Of a stretch of 64,000 bases of DNA, positions 25,660 through 32,730 are shown piece after piece; the stretch's first letter is position 1, and every line of letters begins with the position of its first letter. A program made the position numbers and the translations under genes. Below the pieces are notes generated by a model that did no database searches, was not told where the DNA came from, and saw only the letters and a program-made list of their open reading frames with translations. Location of the stretch: positions 1 through 64,000 of the forward strand of contig NZ_JABEMC010000005.1 in assembly GCF_013004595.1 (NCBI RefSeq), given 5' to 3'. The DNA is from Brevibacterium luteolum (GTDB lineage: Bacteria > Actinomycetota > Actinomycetes > Actinomycetales > Brevibacteriaceae).

Positions 25660-26979
25660 CTACCGCCTTTTGCCTCTCACCTGGCTTGCACCAGTGCGTC
25701 CCGACCCACTGAGCTCACTTGTACTGCGTTCTCCGACGATTCGAATCGTCGCAGCTTCGAAGCGAAGCTGCTGCTGACCCGGTTCCGTGTTTCCGAGGTA
25801 GTGGGCCTGGGCATCGCGCACCGCACCGCTATCAGACGAACCCGCAGTTGCGATCACTAGGTCGACGATTTCACTCGGCTGACGCGCCTCACCCGCGGGC
25901 ACACGGTCGAAGAGCCCACCAGGCAGCACTTCTGCACCGGGATCATCCGGCCGGACGAGTACGAGCGGCTTGCCTGTCGAGAGCCAGTCGAAGGCCAATG
26001 CCGACATTTCGGCAAGGCATGCACCAGCTGCGTCGAACTGCCACCCCAGGTGAGCATCATCGTCGAGGTATCCGCGCGGATGCTCAATCACCAACTGTTT
26101 GACCGCAGCCAGCGCCTGTGCCGTTCCGACATCCATGACCCCGGTACGCGGGTGGGGGCGGAAGATCACCCGACAGCCGGCATCAAGCAGCCCGCGCACG
26201 ATTGCCGGGCCGTTGTGCTTGAGGGTGCCATACGCCATCGACGGGGAGTCACCCTCCCAGGTGGGGGCGTAGAACACGGTCAACCGTACGCTACCGCTCA
26301 CCTCCTGCCAGGCCTGCGGCGCCTGGCGCGGCGCGTCGAGCTGCGGGCGACCGATGTCGATCATGCGCGCTTCGCCGCCCTGCTCCCGGAATCCGACGAG
26401 CGTGTCTAAGAGGCGCTGGCGAGCGGCCTGGCCAGCGGTGAAGATGTAATCGTAGGCCTTGAGCTGATTGGAGATCATCGAGACCTTCTCGCTCTCCCCG
26501 TGACTCAGGTGCACATGCGCTGGCCGGGTGAAGCGCAGCGCCTGGAAATTCATCGTCGCTTGGTTGACGTAGAAGACGACACGCAGACTCGGCTGACCCA
26601 TAAAGGCTTCAAGGTCCTTGGCAAGCCGGCCGAAACGAACCGGAAGCTGGGTAGCCGGTGTGATGCTGCGGGCGTGCTCGGCACTGCGACAGAAGATCGC
26701 CAACGGGGCCTCACCGTGCCCTTCCTCGACAAGGCGCTCAGACAGCCTCTCAAACGGCACCAGCCATTCACGCAGCTGATAGAGGCTGGCCGCATCCCCG
26801 GCGAAATAGGCCGCAACGACGAAAGCGTCGTCCGGTTGCGGCGCATATGTCGGGGCAAGTCCGCGTTCGGCGAGACGACCGCGGACCAACGTCGCACTGG
26901 CGCGTGCGATCGACCGGCCACGATTGACAGCCTGGATGCCGACTCGACGCAACTGGTCGGAGCGTGTCGGGAAACTCAT
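25660..26979 (-). CDS. CDP-glycerol glycerophosphotransferase-like protein (diverged copy)
   Basis: A 439-residue paralogue of the TagF-like protein at 17317. Shared blocks are LSHGESEK, SNQLKAYDYIFTAGQAA, IDIGRPQLDAPR, YAPTWEGDS and FRPHPR. The nucleotide-site block that reads TDISSV in the first copy is AEMSAL here, so the conserved Asp and second Ser are lost. Such a change could mean a different donor, a primase-like role or loss of activity. ATG 26979 is chosen because TAGGGT ends seven bases before it, fitting a leaderless mRNA; ATG 26985 is also possible. First gene of the minus-strand operon leading to tagD and galE. Confidence 0.8.
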   Translation of the reverse strand: MSFPTRSDQLRRVGIQAVNRGRSIARASATLVRGRLAERGLAPTYAPQPDDAFVVAAYFAGDAASLYQLREWLVPFERLSERLVEEGHGEAPLAIFCRSAEHARSITPATQLPVRFGRLAKDLEAFMGQPSLRVVFYVNQATMNFQALRFTRPAHVHLSHGESEKVSMISNQLKAYDYIFTAGQAARQRLLDTLVGFREQGGEARMIDIGRPQLDAPRQAPQAWQEVSGSVRLTVFYAPTWEGDSPSMAYGTLKHNGPAIVRGLLDAGCRVIFRPHPRTGVMDVGTAQALAAVKQLVIEHPRGYLDDDAHLGWQFDAAGACLAEMSALAFDWLSTGKPLVLVRPDDPGAEVLPGGLFDRVPAGEARQPSEIVDLVIATAGSSDSGAVRDAQAHYLGNTEPGQQQLRFEAATIRIVGERSTSELSGSGRTGASQVRGKRR

Positions 26980-26986
26980 GCCCATC

Positions 26987-26992
26987 ACCCTA
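26987..26992 (-). promoter_or_regulatory. -10 element for a leaderless TagF-like mRNA
   Basis: TAGGGT on the minus strand ends seven bases before the ATG at 26979, with no Shine-Dalgarno sequence between. It is the probable promoter of the minus-strand teichoic operon. No clear -35 box. Confidence 0.45.
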
Positions 26993-27043
26993 GCCTGCAT
27001 CCGTGCACAGCAACCGGGAATCGGCAGACCTGCACTGGTGTCA

Positions 27044-28036
27044 TCAGGTCAGCGCTATGCGGTCCTCCGATTCCCGCCACGCGACTTCGAGCCAGACCGA
27101 ACCGAGTGCTGCATCAGCGGTGCTGCCGGTGGTGAGCCGCGAGCGCAGCTGGACGGTTTCCTCAGAGGTGGCCATGGTTGCCCTGAGGAAGGAGCGCAGG
27201 ATCTCATCGTTTACGTCGCAGGCAGGAATGCGCAGCTGACGGTCGATGTCTGCGTTCGGGTGCCGGTCGAGGACCGCACCCATGTCGGGGAACCGGACTT
27301 CGAGGCGGTTGGCCAGGTCGCCGGCACACTGCAGGTTGTCAGCGCATGCCCGAGCGACTGCCTCGACCGGATCGTCGATGAGGGTCAGCAGCACGTCAGG
27401 CGGGAGGTCTGGGTTCGCGGCCAGCTGGGTGCGCAGCTCATCGGGTCCCCATCCGCAGATGACACGCGCGGCTTCCTTCGCCAGTCCGGGTTTGGCCGGG
27501 TCATCGGCACCATGACTCGACTTCTCCGGGAAGCGCCGAATGACATCCTCGTAGTGCCATTCGTAAAACTGGCTGCGCGGCACGTTGAGGTAGTCCTCTT
27601 CGCGCAGAATCCGCTCCCACACCTCGCCGACGGTATCGGTGGGGATCGGTTCGCCGGCCTTCTCTTTGCCCAAGACGACCGACTCGCGCACCCCGCAGGC
27701 ACGCTTCTGCCTGCGGGTGGCGATCAAGGAGCGCAGCGCGTAGGCGGGTTTGTCGATCCAGTCGGCGAACGGCGACTCGAAGTGGCGGATGATCGACATC
27801 GAGTTCCATCGACCTGTGCGCTCAGGGTCGACGGCGTTGATGACACAGTCCTGCACAGAGTCAAGGGTCAGCAGGATCTGGCGGAACTCCGGGTGGTTGT
27901 GGGACTCCCGGGCGAGCACGTATGCGATGTCCTGCGGTATCCGGCGCATGCCGGTCAGGTGTGCGATAGCCGCATCCCACTGCGCGTTCGACACGGCACT
28001 GCGCACCTCAGACCACTCGGCACTCATAATCACCAT
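27044..28036 (-). CDS. Hypothetical protein with LRV/HEAT-like helical repeats
   Basis: A 330-residue, mostly helical, soluble protein with no signal or membrane segment. The stretch at about 208-250 (LAANPDLPPDVLLTLIDDP then VEAVARACADNLQC) has the pattern of leucine-rich-repeat-variant units seen in many actinobacterial proteins. The N-terminal 200 residues are rich in Arg and Trp and match nothing I recognise. The start may be ATG 28036 or ATG 28027. It is a single gene, divergent from the aldo/keto reductase. Confidence 0.65.
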   Translation of the reverse strand: MVIMSAEWSEVRSAVSNAQWDAAIAHLTGMRRIPQDIAYVLARESHNHPEFRQILLTLDSVQDCVINAVDPERTGRWNSMSIIRHFESPFADWIDKPAYALRSLIATRRQKRACGVRESVVLGKEKAGEPIPTDTVGEVWERILREEDYLNVPRSQFYEWHYEDVIRRFPEKSSHGADDPAKPGLAKEAARVICGWGPDELRTQLAANPDLPPDVLLTLIDDPVEAVARACADNLQCAGDLANRLEVRFPDMGAVLDRHPNADIDRQLRIPACDVNDEILRSFLRATMATSEETVQLRSRLTTGSTADAALGSVWLEVAWRESEDRIALT

Positions 28037-28166
28037 TCAACCATGAGCAATTCAGGGAACACAGTGTGCCATGTCAGCCCTCACAGGTCTGTCCTGCCGG
28101 TAGTGTGAGGAGGTGAGGCCGTGCCAGGCAGGCACCGGTCATTGATCTGCAAGAGAGGACTACCTG

Positions 28167-29171
28167 ATGGAATTCCGTTACCTCGGCAACAGCGGACTCA
28201 AGATCTCCGAGATCACCTACGGCAACTGGCTCACCCACGGCTCCCAGGTTGAAAACGAGATCGCGACCAAGTGCGTGCATGCCGCACTCGACGCCGGCAT
28301 CACGAGCTTCGACACCGCAGACGTCTACGCCAATACCAAGGCCGAGTCGGTCCTCGGCGAAGCCCTCAAAGGCCAGCGCCGCGAGTCACTGGAGATCTTC
28401 ACCAAGGTCTACTGGCCCACCGGCCCGCGCGGGCACAACGACTGCGGCCTGTCGCGCAAACACATCATGGAATCGATCAACGGTTCGCTCTCCCGCCTGC
28501 AGACCGACTACGTCGACCTCTACCAAGCGCACCGCTACGACAACGAGACCCCACTCGAAGAGACGATGCAGGCGTTTGCCGATGTCGTCCGATCCGGCAA
28601 GGCCCTCTACATCGGTGTGAGCGAATGGACCGCTGAGCAGATCCGGGCCGCCCACGGGATGGCCACGGATCTCGGCATCCAGCTCATCTCCTCACAGCCG
28701 CAGTACAACATGCTCTGGCGGGTCATCGAACCCGAGGTGGTGCCGACCTGTCAGGAGCTGGGCATCTCCCAGATCGTGTGGTCGCCGATCGCCCAGGGCG
28801 TGCTGACCGGCAAGTACAAGCCCGGCCAGCCGCTGCCCGAAGGTTCGCGTGCCACCGATGAGTCCGGTGGCGCAAAGGCCGTGGCCGGACTGCTCGAGGA
28901 CGAGACCCTTGAAGCCGTTGCCAAGCTCGAGCCGATCGCCCAGGACCTGAACCTGACGATGGCACAGCTGGCGATCGCCTGGGTGCTGGCCAACGACAAC
29001 GTCGCTGCCGCACTCGTCGGCGCCTCACGCCCCGAGCAGATCACCTCGAACGCCGAGGCCGCCGGGGTCAAGCTCGATGCAGATGTGCTCACGAAGATCG
29101 ACGATGCCCTCGCAGGTGTCGTCAAGCGCGACCCGAAGCTCACCGTCTCCCCGGAGACCCGTCCCTGCTGA
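28167..29171 (+). CDS. Aldo/keto reductase (potassium-channel beta-subunit type)
   Basis: A 334-residue NADPH-dependent carbonyl reductase with a TIM barrel. The catalytic tetrad is recognisable: D49 and Y54 in SFDTADVYANTKAE, K80 in FTKVYWP, H122 in YQAHRYDNET. The segment SQPQYNMLWR and the C-terminal ALVGASRPEQI NADP-binding loop place it with the Kv-beta/YghZ group. AGAGGA precedes the ATG. A strong hairpin follows. Physiological substrate unknown. Confidence 0.92.
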   Translation: MEFRYLGNSGLKISEITYGNWLTHGSQVENEIATKCVHAALDAGITSFDTADVYANTKAESVLGEALKGQRRESLEIFTKVYWPTGPRGHNDCGLSRKHIMESINGSLSRLQTDYVDLYQAHRYDNETPLEETMQAFADVVRSGKALYIGVSEWTAEQIRAAHGMATDLGIQLISSQPQYNMLWRVIEPEVVPTCQELGISQIVWSPIAQGVLTGKYKPGQPLPEGSRATDESGGAKAVAGLLEDETLEAVAKLEPIAQDLNLTMAQLAIAWVLANDNVAAALVGASRPEQITSNAEAAGVKLDADVLTKIDDALAGVVKRDPKLTVSPETRPC

Positions 29172-29216
29172 GGCCTGCAGCCGGCGTCGGCTGAGACAAG
29201 CCGACAGAGACGCATA

Positions 29217-29246
29217 CTGGGCGGTGCACTGCGGTGCACCGCCCAG
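29217..29246 (+). terminator. Hairpin after aldo/keto reductase
   Basis: A perfect 12-bp stem (CTGGGCGGTGCA / TGCACCGCCCAG) with loop CTGCGG lies 45 bases after the stop codon. No T-tract. Just after it, CATGCCCGGCCGCTGGGAC occurs twice 25 bases apart. Confidence 0.7.
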
Positions 29247-29393
29247 TTCCATGCCCGGCCGCTGGGACCTGCGGCATGCCCGGCCGCTGGGACTTGTGGC
29301 GGACCTGCCACATACCGAGCACCCTTGACGCACCAGCCCGGGGTTGACTCGGTGGTGAGCCCTCCACCGCCGAGCCGATTGCAGGAGTCTGCT

Positions 29394-29624
29394 GTGTACT
29401 CACGCCCACCTCATCGGGACATCCCCCGAGACCTCTACGGCCTGCCTGCCACTCCCCCGGACACCCGCACCCCGAGTCCGGCTCCTGACCGGTCGAGCTT
29501 TTCACCAGCGGCCACGCTGCGCCGCTCGCGGGGCGCACGCACAGTGGTCATCGTCATGAGTGTCGTCATCGCAGCGGCCCTGCTCGCAGGACTCACGGCA
29601 GCTGTGCTGTCCGGTGGCGTCTGA
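29394..29624 (+). CDS. Small single-pass membrane protein, unknown function
   Basis: About 76 residues: a Pro-rich, basic N-terminal half (RPPHRDIPRDLYGLPATPP) and one C-terminal helix (VVIVMSVVIAAALLAGLTAAVL), ending three residues later, so the N-terminus is probably cytosolic. GTG 29394 is chosen because AGGAG lies about seven bases before it; TTG 29325 would add 23 residues. It may be a small accessory or regulator of a membrane complex; nothing identifies the partner. Confidence 0.5.
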   Translation: MYSRPPHRDIPRDLYGLPATPPDTRTPSPAPDRSSFSPAATLRRSRGARTVVIVMSVVIAAALLAGLTAAVLSGGV

Positions 29625-29627
29625 CCA

Positions 29628-29677
29628 GGTGACGACTGTGGCAGATGCGATCTGGTCACGACTGTGACAGATATAAT
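29628..29677 (+). promoter_or_regulatory. Promoter with two 19-bp direct repeats upstream of the HhH/H1-like gene
   Basis: GGTGACGACTGTGGCAGAT (29628-29646) and GGTCACGACTGTGACAGAT (29654-29672) are direct repeats, 17 of 19 identical, spaced 26 bases apart. The second runs into a perfect -10 box TATAAT at 29672-29677, which stands six bases before the ATG at 29684. The repeats cover the -35 region, which has no consensus -35 box, so they look like binding sites of an activator or repressor and the mRNA looks leaderless. Confidence 0.65.
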
Positions 29678-29683
29678 GCCGTC

Positions 29684-30454
29684 ATGACGGCTCTGCGCAT
29701 CACCTCGGAATTCATCGCCCGCTATGCCCCGCGCTATGTGATCACCGAGCTCGAAGACCGCCTGCTGACCAAGGACGCGAAGAAGGCACGCAAGAAGGAG
29801 CGGCTGAAGTACAAGTCGTTGCTGCGCTTTGCGGAGTGGAAGGCGGTTGCCGTTCTGCCGATGCTCACCAGCTACTCTGACAAGGCCACGCAGAAGGACA
29901 TCGAGTACCTGACCTTCCTGGCGCTGGAGGAGGACACCCCTGATCGCTGGCGGATTCCGATCCTGTCGATCATCGCCGGGGTCGGCAAGCCCTTCGCCAG
30001 TGCGATCCTCTCAGCGGTCTACCCCGCGGATTTCGCGCTCATGGACGCCCGCTCGGTCGGCGTGCTCTTCGATGCGGGCCTGTTGGAGTCGAAGAACACC
30101 GCCCGCGTGCCGTATGAAGACTACCTGGGTGTCGTGCGAATGATCGCCAGCGAAGCGAATGTCAGCCTGCACGAGGTCTACCGCGCCCTCTACGCATACG
30201 CCGAACTCGGCGAACTGGCCGCCGAAGACACTGCGGCGACGGTTGAGGGCACCGAGTCAGCCACGGCGAAGCCTTCCACGACCAAGACTGCCGAGACCAC
30301 GCCTGCCACGGCGAAGAAGACGACTGCGCAGAAGAGCACCACCACGAAGGCTGCGCCGAAGAAGGCCGCTACCAAGAAGGCCACCGGCAAGAAGTCGACA
30401 GCCACGAAGACGACGGCGAAGAAGTCGACTGCGCAGAAGTCGAACAGGAATTGA
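29684..30454 (+). CDS. Helix-hairpin-helix-like protein with histone-H1-like Lys/Ala/Thr tail
   Basis: A 256-residue protein. Residues about 1-185 are a compact helical domain; the block ILSIIAGVGKPFASAILSAV followed by YPADFALMDARSVGVL has the shape of the helix-hairpin-helix and following Asp segment of HhH-GPD DNA glycosylase-like proteins. Residues about 190-256 are a low-complexity tail of TAKK, AAPKK and TKK repeats, like histone H1 or the HupB tail, suited to non-specific DNA binding. ATG 29684 follows a TATAAT box directly. Likely a nucleoid or DNA-lesion binding protein; catalytic residues cannot be confirmed, and it stands alone. Confidence 0.65.
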   Translation: MTALRITSEFIARYAPRYVITELEDRLLTKDAKKARKKERLKYKSLLRFAEWKAVAVLPMLTSYSDKATQKDIEYLTFLALEEDTPDRWRIPILSIIAGVGKPFASAILSAVYPADFALMDARSVGVLFDAGLLESKNTARVPYEDYLGVVRMIASEANVSLHEVYRALYAYAELGELAAEDTAATVEGTESATAKPSTTKTAETTPATAKKTTAQKSTTTKAAPKKAATKKATGKKSTATKTTAKKSTAQKSNRN

Positions 30455-30526
30455 GCCGCAGGCAGTGCCACGCAGCCGGATCTGTTTCGGCCGGCTGCGC
30501 GGCACTGTCAGGTCATCACAGCGCTG

Positions 30527-30991
30527 TCAGCGCGGCTGTGCCGGTGTGCTCGTGCCCTCGGCCAGCCAGTCGGGCAGGTTGGGGATGACGCACTCGCGAG
30601 TCAGGGAGGCGAACCGGCGCTCGGCGGTGTCGGCTGGCAGGTCATCGAAGGAGAACCAGGCAGCCTCGGCGATCTCCTCGTACACCGCAGGAGCGGAGAC
30701 ATTCAGACCAGCGGGCAGACCGCGGTAGGCGAAGACTGTGCCCGTGACCGCATGCCCGGCCTCATTGGCAGCCGCCGCGGTCCACGTGCCGAGCTCAACG
30801 AGCCGGTCATCGGCAAGCTCAAGATGCAGCTCCTCGGCGACTTCGCGGATGATCGCGTGCCGAGCGCACTCACCAGGTTCGGGCTTGCCGCCAGGCAGCA
30901 TGAACGCCTGGGTGCCGGACTTGCGGACCATGAGCAGCTCACGGTGCTCAGGGTGGCGGATGACGAGGGCGGAGACGCGGATCTCAGGCAT
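30527..30991 (-). CDS. Nudix hydrolase
   Basis: A 154-residue protein with a complete Nudix box, GKPEPGE-x7-REVAEEL (about 36-56), preceded by the usual strand MLPGG. Such enzymes split nucleoside diphosphates linked to another moiety and often act in nucleotide clean-up. Single-domain length. It lies downstream of, and in the same direction as, the AtoE transporter but separated by a hairpin, so it is probably independent. Substrate unknown. Confidence 0.88.
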   Translation of the reverse strand: MPEIRVSALVIRHPEHRELLMVRKSGTQAFMLPGGKPEPGECARHAIIREVAEELHLELADDRLVELGTWTAAAANEAGHAVTGTVFAYRGLPAGLNVSAPAVYEEIAEAAWFSFDDLPADTAERRFASLTRECVIPNLPDWLAEGTSTPAQPR

Positions 30992-31019
30992 GAGGGCACT
31001 CTAACAACGCACGCCAGCC

Positions 31020-31036
31020 ACCGCCTCGGGGGCGGT
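31020..31036 (-). terminator. Hairpin at the end of the AtoE gene
   Basis: ACCGCC / GGCGGT with a TCGGG loop abuts the stop codon at 31036-31038 of the transporter. Short stem and no T-tract, so a weak call. Confidence 0.4.
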
Positions 31037-32439
31037 CACAGACTGATGATGAGCAGGGTCGCCCCGAGCACGACGCCGGCGCCGAGCAGGGTCAAGGTGG
31101 TGTAGCCGATGATGTCGCGCATCTTCAGCCCGGCGATCGCAAGCACCGGCAGGGCCCAGAAGGGCTGGATCATGTTCGTCCACTGGTCTCCGTAGGACAC
31201 CGCCATGATCGCCACTGTCGGGTCGACGCCGAGCTGGTCGGCGGCATCGAGCATGATCGGGCCCTGCACGGCGAACTGGCCGCCGCCGGAGGGGACGAAG
31301 AAGTTGACCAGGCCGGCGGCGAGGAAGGCGAGCAGGCCGAAGGTCGTCGGGTTGGCGATCGAGACGAGTGCGGTGGAGAAGACGACGATGAGGCCGGTGG
31401 CCTTCATCATGCCGAGGATGCCGGCGTAGAGCGGGAACTGCAGCAGGATCTCGCCGACGTTGGCGGCGGCCTCCTTCGTCAGGTGGATGAGTTCGAAGGG
31501 GCTGCGCACGAGCAGGAAGATGAGCGCCAGGAACGACCAGTTGACGATGTCGAGGGTCAGCGAGCCGCCCTGGACGAAGTGGACGACGAGGTAGCCGGCC
31601 AGTGCGAGGCCGGTGATGAGGGTGAGGATGCGTGAGGCGTCGATCCGGTCAGCCGGTGTCACGACGTCTTCGCCGGCGGGGTCGTAGGCCTCGGATTCGA
31701 CGTGGGCGGGCAGTTCGACGACCGGGTCGTTCTTCCGCGGGGCGGCCAGAGCGAACAGGGCGGCGCAGACGATGATGACGGCGGCGGCTGCGGCGATGTT
31801 CCAGCCGGCGAAGATCGTCTGGGAGACCGGGATGAGCTGGCCGCCTAAGGATTCGGCGAGGAAGGAGTCCGGGGTGGCTGCGGTCAGCGGACCTGAAGCG
31901 GAGTAGCCCATGTGCCACACGACCATGCCGGAGTAGCCGGCAGCCACGAGCAGCGGGAAGTGGACCTTCATCTGCCTGCCGCGAGCCTGAATGGCGATCT
32001 CGCGGGCGAGCAGTGCGCCGACGACCAGACCGAGTCCCCAGGTGATGAGAGAGGCGACGCTGGCGACGATGAAGACGAAGACGTAGGCCATGAGCGGGCT
32101 CTGCGGCACGGCGGCTAGCGCGGAGAGGCCCTTCCGGACGGGTCCGGTGTTGGCCAGGATGTGGCCGAGCAGCAGGATGAGCGCCATCTGGGTCATGAAC
32201 TCCAGCAGCCCGGCCAGGCCCTCTCCCCAACCGGTGAGCACGTCGACGGGGCGGGCATCGGTGAGGATGAACGCAAGTATCGCGACGATGAGGGTGAGCA
32301 GGATGGCGAAGACCAGCGATGACGGCACCCAGCGCTCGAGGAAGTGATTCAGCGGTCGCATGAGCCCGCGTGAAGCCTGCGCGTTCGACTGCGCTTCCTG
32401 GGTTTCCGGGGTGGTCGGGGGCGGAGTGTGACTAGCCAT
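31036..32439 (-). CDS. atoE: Short-chain fatty acid transporter, AtoE family
   Basis: A 467-residue membrane protein with about twelve helices. After a Thr/Pro/Gln-rich tail comes a LERWVPSSLVFAILLTL first helix, and motifs typical of AtoE (TIGR00366) such as TWGLGLVVGALLAREIA, FFVPSGGGQFAVQGP and SYGDQWTNMIQPFWALP. AtoE proteins move acetoacetate and other short-chain acids. No thiolase or CoA-transferase is adjacent, but the window carries beta-oxidation genes at 38-44 kb. ATG 32439 has GAAAGG about 12 bases upstream. Confidence 0.88.
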   Translation of the reverse strand: MASHTPPPTTPETQEAQSNAQASRGLMRPLNHFLERWVPSSLVFAILLTLIVAILAFILTDARPVDVLTGWGEGLAGLLEFMTQMALILLLGHILANTGPVRKGLSALAAVPQSPLMAYVFVFIVASVASLITWGLGLVVGALLAREIAIQARGRQMKVHFPLLVAAGYSGMVVWHMGYSASGPLTAATPDSFLAESLGGQLIPVSQTIFAGWNIAAAAAVIIVCAALFALAAPRKNDPVVELPAHVESEAYDPAGEDVVTPADRIDASRILTLITGLALAGYLVVHFVQGGSLTLDIVNWSFLALIFLLVRSPFELIHLTKEAAANVGEILLQFPLYAGILGMMKATGLIVVFSTALVSIANPTTFGLLAFLAAGLVNFFVPSGGGQFAVQGPIMLDAADQLGVDPTVAIMAVSYGDQWTNMIQPFWALPVLAIAGLKMRDIIGYTTLTLLGAGVVLGATLLIISL

Positions 32440-32730
32440 GAGGTGTGGGCCTTTCTCGTCGTTGAGTTCCGGTTGTGGTGACCGGTGGTCGCGGTCGGAT
32501 GTGCTCGCACCATGCTACGGGCGATGATGCCCCGGCTCTGAGGCGGGGTTCCGGGTGCTGCCTTCAGGGCAGAGACCTGGCCCGGCACCCCGGTCGGCCG
32601 GCTATCGGACGAAGTGCCGCAGATCTCGGCCAATTCACCGAATATTCAGGAAACCTGGTTGTCACCCGATGCCACTCAGGTTACTCTCAGAGAGAATTGA
32701 TATTTTTCTGACCTTCGAAGGGACAGCCTC
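32440..32730. other. Divergent intergenic region between atoE and the LPXTG protein
   Basis: This 291-base region has no coding signal. The half next to the surface protein is unusually AT-rich (about 32625-32715), with a palindrome CTCTCAGAGAG and an AACCTG...CAGGTT inverted pair upstream of AATTGATATTTTT, so promoter and operator sites are likely there; I could not fix exact -10 and -35 boxes. GAAGGGA at about 32717 is the ribosome site of the next gene. Confidence 0.5.
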
